Shown here: piece by piece, positions 26,031 through 35,593 of the stretch
Layout: every line of letters starts with the position of its first letter
How positions within the stretch are numbered: the first letter of the stretch is position 1
From: Azonexus fungiphilus
Lineage (GTDB): Bacteria; Pseudomonadota; Gammaproteobacteria; Burkholderiales; Rhodocyclaceae
Direction of reading: 5' to 3'
Length of the DNA: 64,000 nt
Assembly (NCBI RefSeq): GCF_003634965.1
Contig: NZ_RBXP01000015.1
Span: 62,001-126,000 of the forward strand
Notes under the pieces: generated by a model
Told to the model about the DNA's origin: nothing
The model's input: the letters and a program-made list of their open reading frames with translations, nothing else
Databases searched by the model: none
Made by a program: the position numbers and the translations under genes

Positions 26031-26105
26031 TCAGCTTCCGTCGGCAATGATCTCCTGCAGCAGCGCTTTGGCGGCGGCGATCATCACCTTGATCCGGCTT
26101 TTCAT
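26031..26105 (-). pseudogene. 24-codon ORF, possible cheB remnant
   Basis: The ORF directly after cheD encodes MKSRIKVMIAAAKALLQEII and four more residues. The beginning and end resemble the first 30 residues of CheB receiver domains (IKVLIVDDSA...LLxEII), with the Asp-containing part lost. cheR-cheD-cheB is a usual order and cheB is otherwise missing here. Could be chance; the rest of 25951-26108 has no coding signal. Confidence 0.25.
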
Positions 26106-26108
26106 CTG

Positions 26109-26600
26109 TCAAATTCCCAACATTTTCTGATGGCGATGCGCGGTCAGCCAGACATCGCCGTTGGCCAGGTCGAGATAGAGGCGACGGCGACTGGTGCCGC
26201 CGACATGCTCGGCCATCAGGTTGAAGCCGTGGCCGGCCAGGGCGCGTCGGGCCGCTGCGATGTTGCGTTCGCCGATGTCCATGGCGCGGGGGCCGGGAAA
26301 CATGTTGCCGCCGCCGAAGAGTTTGACCTGGCAACTGGCCGGGAGGATCCGGCGGCTGCGCAATTCGTTCACGAACAGCTCGACGCTTTCGTCAGCGTAG
26401 CGTCCGTCGAGCGGCTGGCCTGGCGCCCGCTTGCGCGCCGGCAGCAGGATATGGCACATGCCGCCCAGCTGATGGACAGGGTGCCAGACGGTGACCGAAA
26501 CGCAGGAGCCGAGCAGGGTGCCGATCCGGCCCGGGCCCGAGGCGAAATGCCATTCGCCGGGGTGGAGGAAAATGTTGTCCGGTTTCGTGGCCGCTTTCAT
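26109..26600 (-). CDS. cheD: Chemoreceptor glutamine deamidase CheD
   Basis: 163-residue cytoplasmic enzyme that deamidates glutamines in chemoreceptors. Catalytic Cys33 (LGSCVSVTVW) and His50 (GGMCHILLP) are present, as are FGGGNMFP and the HVGGTSRRRL motif. Its start overlaps the cheR stop by 4 bp, showing translational coupling. Confidence 0.96.
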   Translation of the reverse strand: MKAATKPDNIFLHPGEWHFASGPGRIGTLLGSCVSVTVWHPVHQLGGMCHILLPARKRAPGQPLDGRYADESVELFVNELRSRRILPASCQVKLFGGGNMFPGPRAMDIGERNIAAARRALAGHGFNLMAEHVGGTSRRRLYLDLANGDVWLTAHRHQKMLGI

Positions 26601-27427
26601 GGTGCGTCGCGGAGGTGGTAAATGGTCGGCGCGATCGGAAGCAGGCGGTCGGTCAGACCGTTGAGCGACTCCGAGTGGCCGACAATGAAATGGCCGTCGG
26701 CTTTCAGGTAGGGCAGCAGGTTGTGGATGACCTTGCGCTTGGTGTCGTTCTCGAAATAGATCATCACGTTGCGCAGGAAAATCACGTCGAACTGGCCGAG
26801 GCCCTTGCTCGGTTGCATCAGGTTGGAGTGCATGAACTTGACGCGGTCGCGCAGCTCGCGGGTGATCAGCAGCGTCCCGGCGTGTTCCTGCATGCCTTTC
26901 AGGCAGTACTTCTTCAACAACTCGCCGGGAATTCCCCGGGTTCTTTCAAGCGGGTACTGTCCCCGCTGCGCCTTGGCCAGAACGCGGCTGCTGATGTCGG
27001 TGCCGATGATTTCCCAGAGTCCGTCGCCCAGCACTTCGGCCAGGACCATGGCCATCGTGTAGGCCTCCTCGCCGCTTGAGGAGGCCGCGCTCCAGGCCCG
27101 GAAAACACTGCCCCGGCGGCGGTTGACCGCCAACTGCCGCAAGTGGTCGAAGTGCTTCGGCTCACGGAAGAAATAGGTTTCGTTGGTGGTCAGCAGATCG
27201 ACCATGGTCTGGCGTTCGGCGGGGTCGTCACCGCCCGTGACATGCTTGTAGTACTGGCTGAAATTGACGAAACCCAGCGCCTTCAGGCGCTTCGACAGCC
27301 GCCCGACGAGCAGGACTTGCTTGGCTTCGGAGAGGTTGATGCCGGCGATTTCGAAGATCAGTTTCTGGAACAGGCCGAATTCGGCGCGGCTGATGCTGAT
27401 GTTGGCGATGGCGGATGATTCGTGCAC
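26597..27427 (-). CDS. cheR: Chemotaxis protein methyltransferase CheR
   Basis: 276 residues. The N-terminal all-helical domain (about 1-95) is followed by the SAM-binding domain with TNETYFFREPKHFDHL, SSGEEAYTMAM, GTDISSRVL and FDVIFLRNVMIYF, the standard CheR landmarks. It methylates receptor glutamates; both nearby MCPs are candidate substrates. Located 33 bp after the GGDEF-EAL gene in the same operon. Confidence 0.96.
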   Translation of the reverse strand: MHESSAIANISISRAEFGLFQKLIFEIAGINLSEAKQVLLVGRLSKRLKALGFVNFSQYYKHVTGGDDPAERQTMVDLLTTNETYFFREPKHFDHLRQLAVNRRRGSVFRAWSAASSSGEEAYTMAMVLAEVLGDGLWEIIGTDISSRVLAKAQRGQYPLERTRGIPGELLKKYCLKGMQEHAGTLLITRELRDRVKFMHSNLMQPSKGLGQFDVIFLRNVMIYFENDTKRKVIHNLLPYLKADGHFIVGHSESLNGLTDRLLPIAPTIYHLRDAP

Positions 27428-27460
27428 GGTGATGTCCTGTTGGGCGACCTCTGGCTCGGC

Positions 27461-30040
27461 TCAGGGTTGCTGCGACTGGGGCGCTCGGCCTGCGTTCTTC
27501 TGGCGGCAGGCGAGCATCAGCGGGTGGGCTTCGAAGCTGGCCTGGGGCATCGGCTTGCCGTAGCGGTAGCCCTGGCCGAAATGGCAGCCGAAATCCTGCA
27601 GGAACTGTTCCTGAACCGCGTTCTCGATGCCCTCGGCAACCAGTTCCAGGCGCAGGCTGTGGGCCATGGTGATGATGCCCTTGACCAGTTCGGTGCTGTC
27701 GCGATCGAGCATGACGTCGTTGATGAAGGAGCGGTCGATCTTGAGCACGTTGATCGGAAAGCGCTTGAGGTAGGCCAGCGACGAATAACCGGTACCGAAA
27801 TCGTCGATGGCGATGCTGATGCCCATCGCCCGGAAGGCTTTCAGGGCAATGCCGATTGCTTCGTTGTCTTCGAGCAGCAGGCTTTCGGTGATTTCGAACT
27901 CGAGCCAGGCCGGACTGCATCCCGTGGCCTGCAGGTAGTCGCTCACCAGCGCCACCAGATCGTTGTCGCGGAACTGGCGCGACGACAGGTTGACGGCAAT
28001 CTTCAGCGCCTGGCTGCTGTTTTCGTTCCAGCGCCTGGCGGTCCGGCAAGCCTGTTTCAACACCCAGGCGCCAATGCCGACGATCAGGCCGGTGTCTTCG
28101 GCGATGCCGATGAACTTGTCCGGCTGGACCAGTCCGAGACTGGGATGCTGCCAGCGCAGCAGGGCTTCGGCACCGACCAGGCGGGTGCTGGCGAGATCGA
28201 TCTTGGGCTGGTAGAAGACCACCAGTTCGCCGGCCGATTCGGCGCGTCGCAGCGCGGTTTCGAGCATTCCCCGTTGTTTCGCCTGGGCGGTCAGTTCGGC
28301 CGAGTAAAAACGGAAGCCGGCGCGTCCGCGACCCTTGGCGTCATAGAGGGCGGAATCGGCGTACTGGAAGAGTTCGTTGGCACAGGTGCTGTCGCTCGGG
28401 AAGACGGCGATGCCGATGCTCGCCGAGACGAAGGCTTCAAGTTGGCCGAGTTGAAACGGTTGGGCCAGGGTATCGAGTATCTTGCGCGAGATGCTGCCGA
28501 GATCGTCGGCGGCGCGGATGTTGGGCAGGACCAGGGCGAATTCGTCGCCGCCCAGACGGGCCACGATATCGTAATCGCGGACCAGTCGCTGCAGACGTTC
28601 GCCGCATTCGCGCAGGAGTCGGTCGCCGAAGTCATGGCCGTGGCTGTCGTTCACTTCCTTGAAACGGTCGATGTCGAGGATCAGCAGGCCGAGGATGGTC
28701 TTGTTGCGAGTTGCCTTCTCCAGATTGTGGGCCAGGCGTTCGCCGAGCAGCGTGCGATTGGGCAGGCCGGTCAGCGAGTCGTGATAAGCCATTTTCTGCA
28801 GGCGCGATTCGTAGTTCTTCAGATCGCTGACGTCACGCGTGGTTCCGCTCAGGCGGCGGGTTTGGCCGGTGGCGTTGTATTCGGCCTGGATATGGGTGTG
28901 CAGATGGAGGATCCGGTTGCCGACGCGAATCCGGTAGCTGTCCAGGGTGAATTCGCCGTGCTGCTGCCGGCAGGCGTTGCGCATGGCTTGCAGCAGGGCT
29001 TTCCGGTCTTCGCCGATGACCAGGCGGAGAATCTGGCGGGGTCTTGCTTGCCAGTCGCTTGCCTGTCCGAGGATGCGCGACATTTCGCTGGAAATCCGGA
29101 TTTCCTTGCTCGGGCAATCCCATTGCCAGTGGCCGAGTCGGGCCATCGCTTCGGCCTGGCGGAGGCGGCGTTCGCTTTCCTTGAGCGCGGTGATGTCGCG
29201 GCCGACGGCGACGACGCCGGTAATCCGGCCGTCGGTCGAGAATTCCGGCTTGAGGATCAGGTGCCAGCTGATCATCCTGCCGTCGGCGGACGGCCAGTTG
29301 TGTTCGTACTCGCGCTCCTCGCCACTGGCGATGACCGTGCGCAGGGCATGTTCATAGGCCTGCGAGGTGCTGTTGAGGACGTTGTCGGTCGGCCGTTTGC
29401 CGAGCAGCTTGGCGGCTGGCAGATCGAGTAATCGGGCCAGGCTGCGGTTGCCGTAGCGGCGGCGCAACTGGCAGTCGTAGCGGGCGATGGTGTCGGGCGA
29501 GTTTTCGACCAGTGCGCGGAACTCCGATTCGCAGCCGAGCGCGGCGCGATCCTGGTCGGTGGTCGGCCGCACCAGGACAATCCGGTAAGGGGAGCCCGTC
29601 AATTCAAGACCGGTGCAACTGACTTCGACCGGAATCAGGCGCCGGTCCTTGCGCCGATGTCGGGTGTGATGGGTTTGCGGCTGCTGCCGCAACAGTTCGA
29701 GCCAGCGGTGCAGCGAGTAACTCGGGTCGATGTCGAGAAAGCTCTTGTCGGCGAGTTCGCCGTAGTCGTAGCCGAGGATGCGGTGGCCCTTGTCGTTGGC
29801 GTGCAGCACGCGGGCGCGCTCGTCGATCAGGTAGGCGGGATCGGCAAGGCGATCGAGAAGAAAGCGGAACAGGTCGAGTTGCCCGGGCGCCACGTCCGGC
29901 GGACTCGTGCCTTTGTCGTTCCGGGCGTTCGCGTCGTTCAGTCCGGTTTTTGCCGGTTTTTCGCGGTCGACCGTGGACAACGCCGCCCGGTCGCTGACCG
30001 GGGGCGTCTTGGGGGAGCCGAAGTCGTGCGGGAGTGGCAT
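27461..30040 (-). CDS. PAS-PAS-PAS-GGDEF-EAL bifunctional cyclic-di-GMP protein
   Basis: 859-residue soluble signalling protein: several PAS domains (about 60-420), a GGDEF domain with intact LGGDEFALVL, and an EAL domain with GAEALLRW, EFEITESLLL and DDFGTGYSSL, suggesting an active phosphodiesterase and possibly an active cyclase. No membrane segments. Start at the ATG giving MPLPHDFG, 13 bp after cheW; the longer frame upstream overlaps cheW. Residues 22-33 (STVDREKPAKTG) in the unstructured N-terminus are encoded by a copy of the dispersed GTCGAC palindrome. Confidence 0.9.
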   Translation of the reverse strand: MPLPHDFGSPKTPPVSDRAALSTVDREKPAKTGLNDANARNDKGTSPPDVAPGQLDLFRFLLDRLADPAYLIDERARVLHANDKGHRILGYDYGELADKSFLDIDPSYSLHRWLELLRQQPQTHHTRHRRKDRRLIPVEVSCTGLELTGSPYRIVLVRPTTDQDRAALGCESEFRALVENSPDTIARYDCQLRRRYGNRSLARLLDLPAAKLLGKRPTDNVLNSTSQAYEHALRTVIASGEEREYEHNWPSADGRMISWHLILKPEFSTDGRITGVVAVGRDITALKESERRLRQAEAMARLGHWQWDCPSKEIRISSEMSRILGQASDWQARPRQILRLVIGEDRKALLQAMRNACRQQHGEFTLDSYRIRVGNRILHLHTHIQAEYNATGQTRRLSGTTRDVSDLKNYESRLQKMAYHDSLTGLPNRTLLGERLAHNLEKATRNKTILGLLILDIDRFKEVNDSHGHDFGDRLLRECGERLQRLVRDYDIVARLGGDEFALVLPNIRAADDLGSISRKILDTLAQPFQLGQLEAFVSASIGIAVFPSDSTCANELFQYADSALYDAKGRGRAGFRFYSAELTAQAKQRGMLETALRRAESAGELVVFYQPKIDLASTRLVGAEALLRWQHPSLGLVQPDKFIGIAEDTGLIVGIGAWVLKQACRTARRWNENSSQALKIAVNLSSRQFRDNDLVALVSDYLQATGCSPAWLEFEITESLLLEDNEAIGIALKAFRAMGISIAIDDFGTGYSSLAYLKRFPINVLKIDRSFINDVMLDRDSTELVKGIITMAHSLRLELVAEGIENAVQEQFLQDFGCHFGQGYRYGKPMPQASFEAHPLMLACRQKNAGRAPQSQQP
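29939..29976. repeat. Dispersed GTCGAC palindrome inside the GGDEF-EAL gene
   Basis: CGGTTTTTGCCGGTTTTT followed by CGGTCGACCG (29964-29973). The flank TTTTTGCCGG is the same as in the intergenic copy at 5056-5066. Confidence 0.6.
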
Positions 30041-30053
30041 CGCCCCGGGTCGA

Positions 30054-30626
30054 TCAACTGGCGCCGCGTTCCGGCGCCGACATCGCGGCAAGCACGGCGA
30101 CCTCGTCAAGGGCGAGGATGCGATTGACGTCGAGCATGACGACGAACTTGCCGTTGACCTTGCCCATGCCGCTGATGAAATCGATGCGGATGCGGGCGCC
30201 GAATTCGGGCGGCGGTTCGATGTCGGCCGGCGGGATTTCCAGCACCTCCGATACCGCGTCGACGACGATCCCCATCTGCTGGCCGTGGCTGCCGGCGACG
30301 CTCGGGTCGAGATCGCTGGTTTCGATGATGACGATGCAGGTGCGCTTGGTGATTTCACCGGCCGGACGGCCGAAGCGCACCGCCATGTCCACCACCGGCA
30401 CGACTGCGCCGCGCAGGTTGATGACGCCGCGGATGAACGGCGGCACCATCGGGACTTCGGTCAGGTTGCCGTATTCGATGATTTCGCGGATGGCGAGAAT
30501 GCCGATGGCGAACATTTCCTCCCCCAGGCTGAAGGTCAGGAATTGCTGCTGCTCGGTCAGGCCCGCCGCGACGGCCGACTGGTCGGCCGCGGGCGTGGGG
30601 GCGAGTTGAGTGGTCGGGCTGCTCAT
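30054..30626 (-). CDS. cheW: Chemotaxis coupling protein CheW
   Basis: 190-residue CheW domain protein that links receptors to CheA. Core motifs QFLTFSLGEEMFAIGILAIREI, PPFIRGVINLRGAVVPVVDM and the C-terminal IDFISGMGKVNGKFVVMLDV are present. N-terminal ~25 residues are a Pro/Ala-rich tail. 17 bp downstream of the MCP gene. Confidence 0.96.
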   Translation of the reverse strand: MSSPTTQLAPTPAADQSAVAAGLTEQQQFLTFSLGEEMFAIGILAIREIIEYGNLTEVPMVPPFIRGVINLRGAVVPVVDMAVRFGRPAGEITKRTCIVIIETSDLDPSVAGSHGQQMGIVVDAVSEVLEIPPADIEPPPEFGARIRIDFISGMGKVNGKFVVMLDVNRILALDEVAVLAAMSAPERGAS

Positions 30627-30643
30627 GATGGCCTCAGCGATCC

Positions 30644-32569
30644 TCAGAAGCGGGCGAAGTTGGTTTCGTCGGCGTGGTTGCCGCTGCCGCTCTTCTTGAC
30701 CGATGCCGGCCCGTAGCTGCCGCCGGCATGCGCAGCCTGGCTTTTGCCGGTGCTCGGACGGGCGTGGCTGCGTCCGGTTTCCACCCGGAAGAAGGACATG
30801 ATTTCCTGCAGGTTGGTCGCCTGCGACGACATTTCCTCGGCGGTCGCGGCCAGTTCCTCGGAAGCGCTGGCGTTCTGCTGGGTGATCTGGCTGAGCTGGC
30901 TCATCGCGGTATTCACCTGGTTGACGCCGACCGTCTGTTCTTCGGAGGCGGAGGTGATTTCCTGGACCAGATCGGCGGTCTTCTTCGTCGCGGGCACGAT
31001 CTCGTCGAGCAGCTTGCCCGCCTTTTCGGCCATGCCGACGCTGTTGACCGCCAGTTCGCCGATTTCCTGGGCGGCGACCTGCGAACGCTCGGCAAGCTTG
31101 CGCACTTCCGCGGCAACGACCGCGAAGCCCTTGCCGTGCTCGCCGGCGCGGGCCGCTTCGATGGCGGCATTGAGGGCGAGCAGGTTGGTCTGGTAGGCGA
31201 TGTCGTCGATGATGCCGATCTTCTTGGCGATCTGCTTCATCGCGCCGACCGTTTCGCTGACCGCCTGGCCACCCTCGGCGGCCTTGGTGCTGCCCTGCGC
31301 CGACATGCCGTCGGCGACCTTGGCGTTCTCGGTGTTCTGCTGGATCGACGAGGCCATCTGCTCGATCGAGGCCGAGGTTTCCTCGACCGACGCCGCCTGT
31401 TCGCTTGAGGCCTGCGACAGCGACTGGGCCGTGGACGAAACCTGGGTGGTTGCCGAGGCCAGCGTTTCAGCGGTGTTGTTCACCTCGGAAATCGTCTGCG
31501 CCAGCTTGTCGACGGTGTTGTTAAGGCTCTGCTTGACCTGGTCGAAGGCGCCCATGTACTCGCGGCTGACCTTGCGCGTCAGGTCGCCTTCCTCGAGCGC
31601 CTGGGCAACTTCGATGGTGTCCTTGAACACCGTGTCGACGGTGTCGGAGAGCTGGTTCAGTTGTTCGGAGAGTTCCCGGGTGTAACCCGCCTTGCCGTTC
31701 AGGCTCATCTTGCTGTTGAAATCGCCCTTGTTGGCGGCGCTGACCATGTCCTTGATCTCGCCGACAATTGCGTTCAGCGAGTTCTGCATGGTTTTCATCG
31801 CGCTCAGCAGGCTGGTGCTGTCGCCCGACTTCAGATCGATCTTGCTCGACAGGTCGCCGGCGGCGATCTTGTTGGCGATTTCGGTGACCAGTGTCGGCTC
31901 GCCACCCATCTGGCGCAGGATGCCGCGGGTGAGCAGCAGGGCAATAAGGCAGCCGATGGCAAAAGCTGCGGCACTCAGCCCAAGGACGATGGTTCTGGCG
32001 CTGTCGGCGGTCGTGATGGCGGTTTGCCCGGATTTTTCGGCAAGTCCCTTCTGGAAGTCCGCGAATTTCTCCGCGGCTTCGATGAATGGGCCGGCAGCTG
32101 CGCTGTAATCGCCAAACAGGTATTCAACAGCTTTGGCTTTGTCATGTTTTGGCGATCCGCTATCAGCCAGTGCGACGAATATTTCCATCGAGTTGCGGAA
32201 CTTGGCTCGGGATTCGACCATGTGATCAAACAGTTCTTGGCCCTTCGGCGAGTTGATCATCGGTTTGAGTTTGTCGAGCAACTCGGCATTTTTTTTCCCG
32301 GCTTGTTGGCCGATTTCGATTTGCGCTTGTTCAACTTTCTTGTCCTGAGTCAGCGCCAGGTTGCGCATGGCTCTGCCCTGCATCAGGACATTCTTGAGAA
32401 TCTCGTCGCTCATGATGATTTTCGGCAGACGGTCATCGACCACTTCGGTGGTCAGTTGGGTGATGTCGCCGATGCGGATCGTCGCGATGGCCGCAACGAT
32501 GGCCAGCAGCACGAGCACGGCGGCGAAGCCAAGCCCGAGACGGACGCCGAGTTTCATATCTTTAAACAT
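30644..32569 (-). CDS. Methyl-accepting chemotaxis protein
   Basis: 641-residue transmembrane receptor: TM1 (about 10-32, [19 protein letters not shown]), a periplasmic four-helix-bundle sensor domain (about 33-190), TM2 (about 192-214, [20 protein letters not shown]), HAMP-like linker repeats, and the signalling hairpin [20 protein letters not shown]. The ligand is unknown. The C-terminus is ETNFARF, which is not a clear CheR-tethering pentapeptide. It lies between cheA and cheW. Confidence 0.93.
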   Translation of the reverse strand: MFKDMKLGVRLGLGFAAVLVLLAIVAAIATIRIGDITQLTTEVVDDRLPKIIMSDEILKNVLMQGRAMRNLALTQDKKVEQAQIEIGQQAGKKNAELLDKLKPMINSPKGQELFDHMVESRAKFRNSMEIFVALADSGSPKHDKAKAVEYLFGDYSAAAGPFIEAAEKFADFQKGLAEKSGQTAITTADSARTIVLGLSAAAFAIGCLIALLLTRGILRQMGGEPTLVTEIANKIAAGDLSSKIDLKSGDSTSLLSAMKTMQNSLNAIVGEIKDMVSAANKGDFNSKMSLNGKAGYTRELSEQLNQLSDTVDTVFKDTIEVAQALEEGDLTRKVSREYMGAFDQVKQSLNNTVDKLAQTISEVNNTAETLASATTQVSSTAQSLSQASSEQAASVEETSASIEQMASSIQQNTENAKVADGMSAQGSTKAAEGGQAVSETVGAMKQIAKKIGIIDDIAYQTNLLALNAAIEAARAGEHGKGFAVVAAEVRKLAERSQVAAQEIGELAVNSVGMAEKAGKLLDEIVPATKKTADLVQEITSASEEQTVGVNQVNTAMSQLSQITQQNASASEELAATAEEMSSQATNLQEIMSFFRVETGRSHARPSTGKSQAAHAGGSYGPASVKKSGSGNHADETNFARF

Positions 32570-32596
32570 TGGATGGCTCCTTGGAAAAGTGGGGGG

Positions 32597-34873
32597 TCAT
32601 TCGGTGATGCGGTGTTTGGTCAGTTGCCGGTTGCGCCTGCTTTCACTGTCGGCGACGCGGCGGATCAAGCCTGGGATGTCGAGGATCAGGGCGACCTGGC
32701 CGGAGCCGAGGATGGTGAAGCCGCTGACGCCCTGCAGGCCGTTGAAGACGGCGCCGAGCGGGCGGATCACCGTCTGGTATTCGCCCTGCAGCATGTCGAC
32801 GACGAGGCCGGCGCGCATGCCGGCGTAATTGACGACGACGACGTTTTCCCGCTTGATCGGTTGCAGCAGGAAGGCCAGTTCCTCGTCGACCGATGCGAGC
32901 AGCAGTTTTTCCGCTTCGCTGCGCTCGGGCGGCGGTGCCTCGGGAATCCCGAACAGGTCGCGCAGGCGGATGAAGGGCAAGACCTCGCCGCGCAGGTTGA
33001 GCTGGTCGCGCCCTTGCGCCGCCGCGATCTCATCGTCGGTCAGCTCGACGCATTCGACGACCATTTCGAGCGGGACGACGAAGGACGAGTTGCCGACGCC
33101 GACCAGGAAGCCGTCGATGATCGCCAGGGTCAGCGGTAGCCGGATGCGCATCGTCGTGCCCCGGCCTTCGACGCTCTCGATTTCGATCGACCCGCGCAGC
33201 GCGGTGATGTTGCGGCGCACGACGTCCATGCCGACGCCGCGGCCGGAGAGGTTGTTGACCTGCTCGGCGGTGGAGAAGCCGGGTTCGAAGATGAGGTTGT
33301 GGATCTCGTTGTCGCTGAGCACCTGGTCCGGCTTGACCAGGCCGCGCTCGATGGCCTTGGCCAGGATGCGCTCGCGCGGCAGGCCACCGCCGTCGTCGGA
33401 GACTTCGATGGCGATGCTGCCCGAGTCGTGGTAGGCGTTGAGGCGCAGCGTGCCGTGTGCCGGCTTGCCGCGGGCGAGACGGAGTTCGGCGGCTTCGATG
33501 CCGTGGTCCATCGAGTTGCGTACCAGGTGGGTCAGCGGGTCGCCGATCTTCTCAATGACCGTCTTGTCGAGTTCGGTCTCGGCGCCGCTGATTTCGAGGC
33601 GGATGTCCTTGCCGATCTCCTTGGAAACGTCGCGGACGACGCGCTGGAACTTGTTGAAGGTCGCGCCGATCTGGATCATCCGCAGTTGCAGGGCCGAATC
33701 GCGGATGTTCTCGACCAGCCGGTTCATCACCGATGCCGCTTCGAGCAACTCGGGAATGCCCGTCTTGAGGGCCGCCAGGTTGATGCCGGCGCTGGCGATG
33801 ATCAGTTCGCCGATCTGGTTGATGTGTTCGTCGAGTTTCTCGGCGTTGACCCGGATCAGCGCCGCGTCGCCCTGTTTGCTTTCCTTGACCTGCCGCTGTT
33901 TCTGCAGGGCGGCATCGACCACTGCGGGTTGCACGACCTGCTGGGCGAGCAGCACTTCGCCGATCGCCGGTTCCCTTTCGCCGCTGTCGCGGGCTGCCGC
34001 CTGAGTCGCCAGCGCCGCATCGATTTCGGCCTGGGTCAGGGTGCCGCAGCGGACGAGAATCTCGCCCAGGCGCATTTCCTCTTCCGGCAGGCCGTTGATC
34101 AGTTCGAGGTATTCGTCGATCTTGCTGTGCGGCGGCAGGATGCGGATGCGGGCGTCGTCGCGGACGAATTCGAAGGCGCTTTCGATGGTCTGCTTGTCGG
34201 CATCGCTACGGAAATTGATTTCAAAGCCGAGGTAGCAGCATTCGGGGTCCATCTCGGGGCCGCCGGGAATGCTCTCGGTCAGCGTGACGATGGTGACGAT
34301 CCGGCCGAAGGTGGTCAGGTAGCGGATGAAGGCGACCGGATCCATGCCGTGCTTGAGGACGTCGGCCCCGAAGCGCAGCGAAAGGTGCCAGTTGTCGGAC
34401 TCGACGCCCTCGCCGTAGTTGGTGTTGTCGCGTTCGAGCGGGGTTTCGTGGCGGACAGGCGGCGTGTTTTCCTCGGCGGCCGGGCGGCCGGCCAGGGTTT
34501 TCAGGCTGCCGACCAACTCGGCGCTGCGGGCATGCGTTTCGACAGTCGGCTCGGTGCCGGCCTCGATGTGGTCGACCAGCAGCCCCATGTGGTCGCAGAC
34601 CTGCAGGAAGAGGGCGACCAGTTCGCCGGTGATGCCCAGTTCGCCGGAACGAACCATGTCGAGGACATTTTCGGCGTTGTGGGTGAAGGAGACCACGTGG
34701 TCGAGCCCGAACAGTCCGGCCGAGCCCTTGATCGTGTGCGCGGCGCGGAAAATGGCGGCGATCAGGTCGCGGTCCCCGGGCGACTGCTCGACCCTGAGCA
34801 GCGCTTCCTCCATGCTTTCGAGGAGTTCGCGGCTTTCGATGACGAAGGTCTTGAGTGCGTCGTCAAGATTCAT
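32597..34873 (-). CDS. cheA: Chemotaxis histidine kinase CheA
   Basis: 758 residues: N-terminal Hpt domain with phosphoacceptor His46 (FRAAHTIKGSAGLFG), a spacer of about 150-330 that contains no clear P2 domain but a segment PEEEMRLGEILVRCG like those found in other betaproteobacterial CheA proteins, then dimerisation, HATPase (HLVRNSMDHGIE, DDGGGLPRERI, GRGVGMDVVRRNI) and CheW-like regulatory domains. Phosphorylates the CheY encoded 340 bp upstream in the operon. Confidence 0.95.
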   Translation of the reverse strand: MNLDDALKTFVIESRELLESMEEALLRVEQSPGDRDLIAAIFRAAHTIKGSAGLFGLDHVVSFTHNAENVLDMVRSGELGITGELVALFLQVCDHMGLLVDHIEAGTEPTVETHARSAELVGSLKTLAGRPAAEENTPPVRHETPLERDNTNYGEGVESDNWHLSLRFGADVLKHGMDPVAFIRYLTTFGRIVTIVTLTESIPGGPEMDPECCYLGFEINFRSDADKQTIESAFEFVRDDARIRILPPHSKIDEYLELINGLPEEEMRLGEILVRCGTLTQAEIDAALATQAAARDSGEREPAIGEVLLAQQVVQPAVVDAALQKQRQVKESKQGDAALIRVNAEKLDEHINQIGELIIASAGINLAALKTGIPELLEAASVMNRLVENIRDSALQLRMIQIGATFNKFQRVVRDVSKEIGKDIRLEISGAETELDKTVIEKIGDPLTHLVRNSMDHGIEAAELRLARGKPAHGTLRLNAYHDSGSIAIEVSDDGGGLPRERILAKAIERGLVKPDQVLSDNEIHNLIFEPGFSTAEQVNNLSGRGVGMDVVRRNITALRGSIEIESVEGRGTTMRIRLPLTLAIIDGFLVGVGNSSFVVPLEMVVECVELTDDEIAAAQGRDQLNLRGEVLPFIRLRDLFGIPEAPPPERSEAEKLLLASVDEELAFLLQPIKRENVVVVNYAGMRAGLVVDMLQGEYQTVIRPLGAVFNGLQGVSGFTILGSGQVALILDIPGLIRRVADSESRRNRQLTKHRITE

Positions 34874-34877
34874 GGAA

Positions 34878-35204
34878 TTAGCCTTGTTGTCGGGAACGGA
34901 TCAGGACCGGATCGCCGAAAAAACCGGCGAGGTCGCAAAGGTCGAGCAGGTCGAGGACCGGGTCGCTGTGGCGGCAGAAATGCAGGGTCTTGCCCTGGCT
35001 GGTGGCATGCCGCTTGGCCATCACCATCAGTTGCAGGCCGGCCGAGTCGATTTCGCTGACTTCCGAGAGATCGATTTCGATTGCCCCGCCGTTGCAGTGG
35101 TCGATCGTGTCGAGCAGGCGGTGCTTCAGTTCGCCGGCCGTGAAGATGGTGAACTCGCCGCTGATGCCGAGGCTGGCGGTTGCCGTTTCGGTGCTTTCGC
35201 TCAT
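34878..35204 (-). CDS. STAS-domain protein (anti-sigma-antagonist type)
   Basis: 108-residue STAS domain with the typical EIDSAGLQLMVMAKRHA segment, whose Ser is the usual phosphorylation site. In chemotaxis operons of this kind the STAS protein sits between cheY and cheA; its exact function is not settled. 4 bp before cheA and 9 bp after cheY, so certainly co-translated with them. Confidence 0.9.
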   Translation of the reverse strand: MSESTETATASLGISGEFTIFTAGELKHRLLDTIDHCNGGAIEIDLSEVSEIDSAGLQLMVMAKRHATSQGKTLHFCRHSDPVLDLLDLCDLAGFFGDPVLIRSRQQG

Positions 35205-35213
35205 GATCGATCC

Positions 35214-35582
35214 TCAGGGCAGGATCAGCTTGGCTACCGCCGCGAGCATCTGCGCCGGCTGGAAAGGCTTGACCACCCAGGCCTTGGCGCCGGCCGCCTG
35301 GCCTTCGGCCTTCTTGCCTTCGCCGGCCTCGGTGGTGAGCATGATCACCGGCGTGAATTTGTAGGCCGGCAGTTGCTTGGCCGCCTTGACGAAGGAAATG
35401 CCGTCCATGTTGGGCATGTTCACATCGCTGATGATCAGGTGAAACTTGCGCCCGTCGAGCTTGCTCAGTGCGTCCCTGCCGTCGCAGGCTTCGATCACCT
35501 CGTAGCCGGCGCCTTTCAGTGCGATGCCGACGACTTGCCGCAGCGAGGCTGAGTCGTCGACGATCAGGATGGTCTTGGCCAT
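35214..35582 (-). CDS. cheY: Chemotaxis response regulator CheY
   Basis: 122-residue single receiver domain with acidic pocket Asp9-Asp10, phosphoacceptor Asp53 (IISDVNMPNMDG), Thr in MLTTEAGE and Lys in AKAWVVKPF. Transmits the CheA phosphate signal, normally to the flagellar switch or another target. 11 bp after the upstream MCP gene. Confidence 0.93.
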   Translation of the reverse strand: MAKTILIVDDSASLRQVVGIALKGAGYEVIEACDGRDALSKLDGRKFHLIISDVNMPNMDGISFVKAAKQLPAYKFTPVIMLTTEAGEGKKAEGQAAGAKAWVVKPFQPAQMLAAVAKLILP

Positions 35583-35593
35583 GTGTTTTCCCC

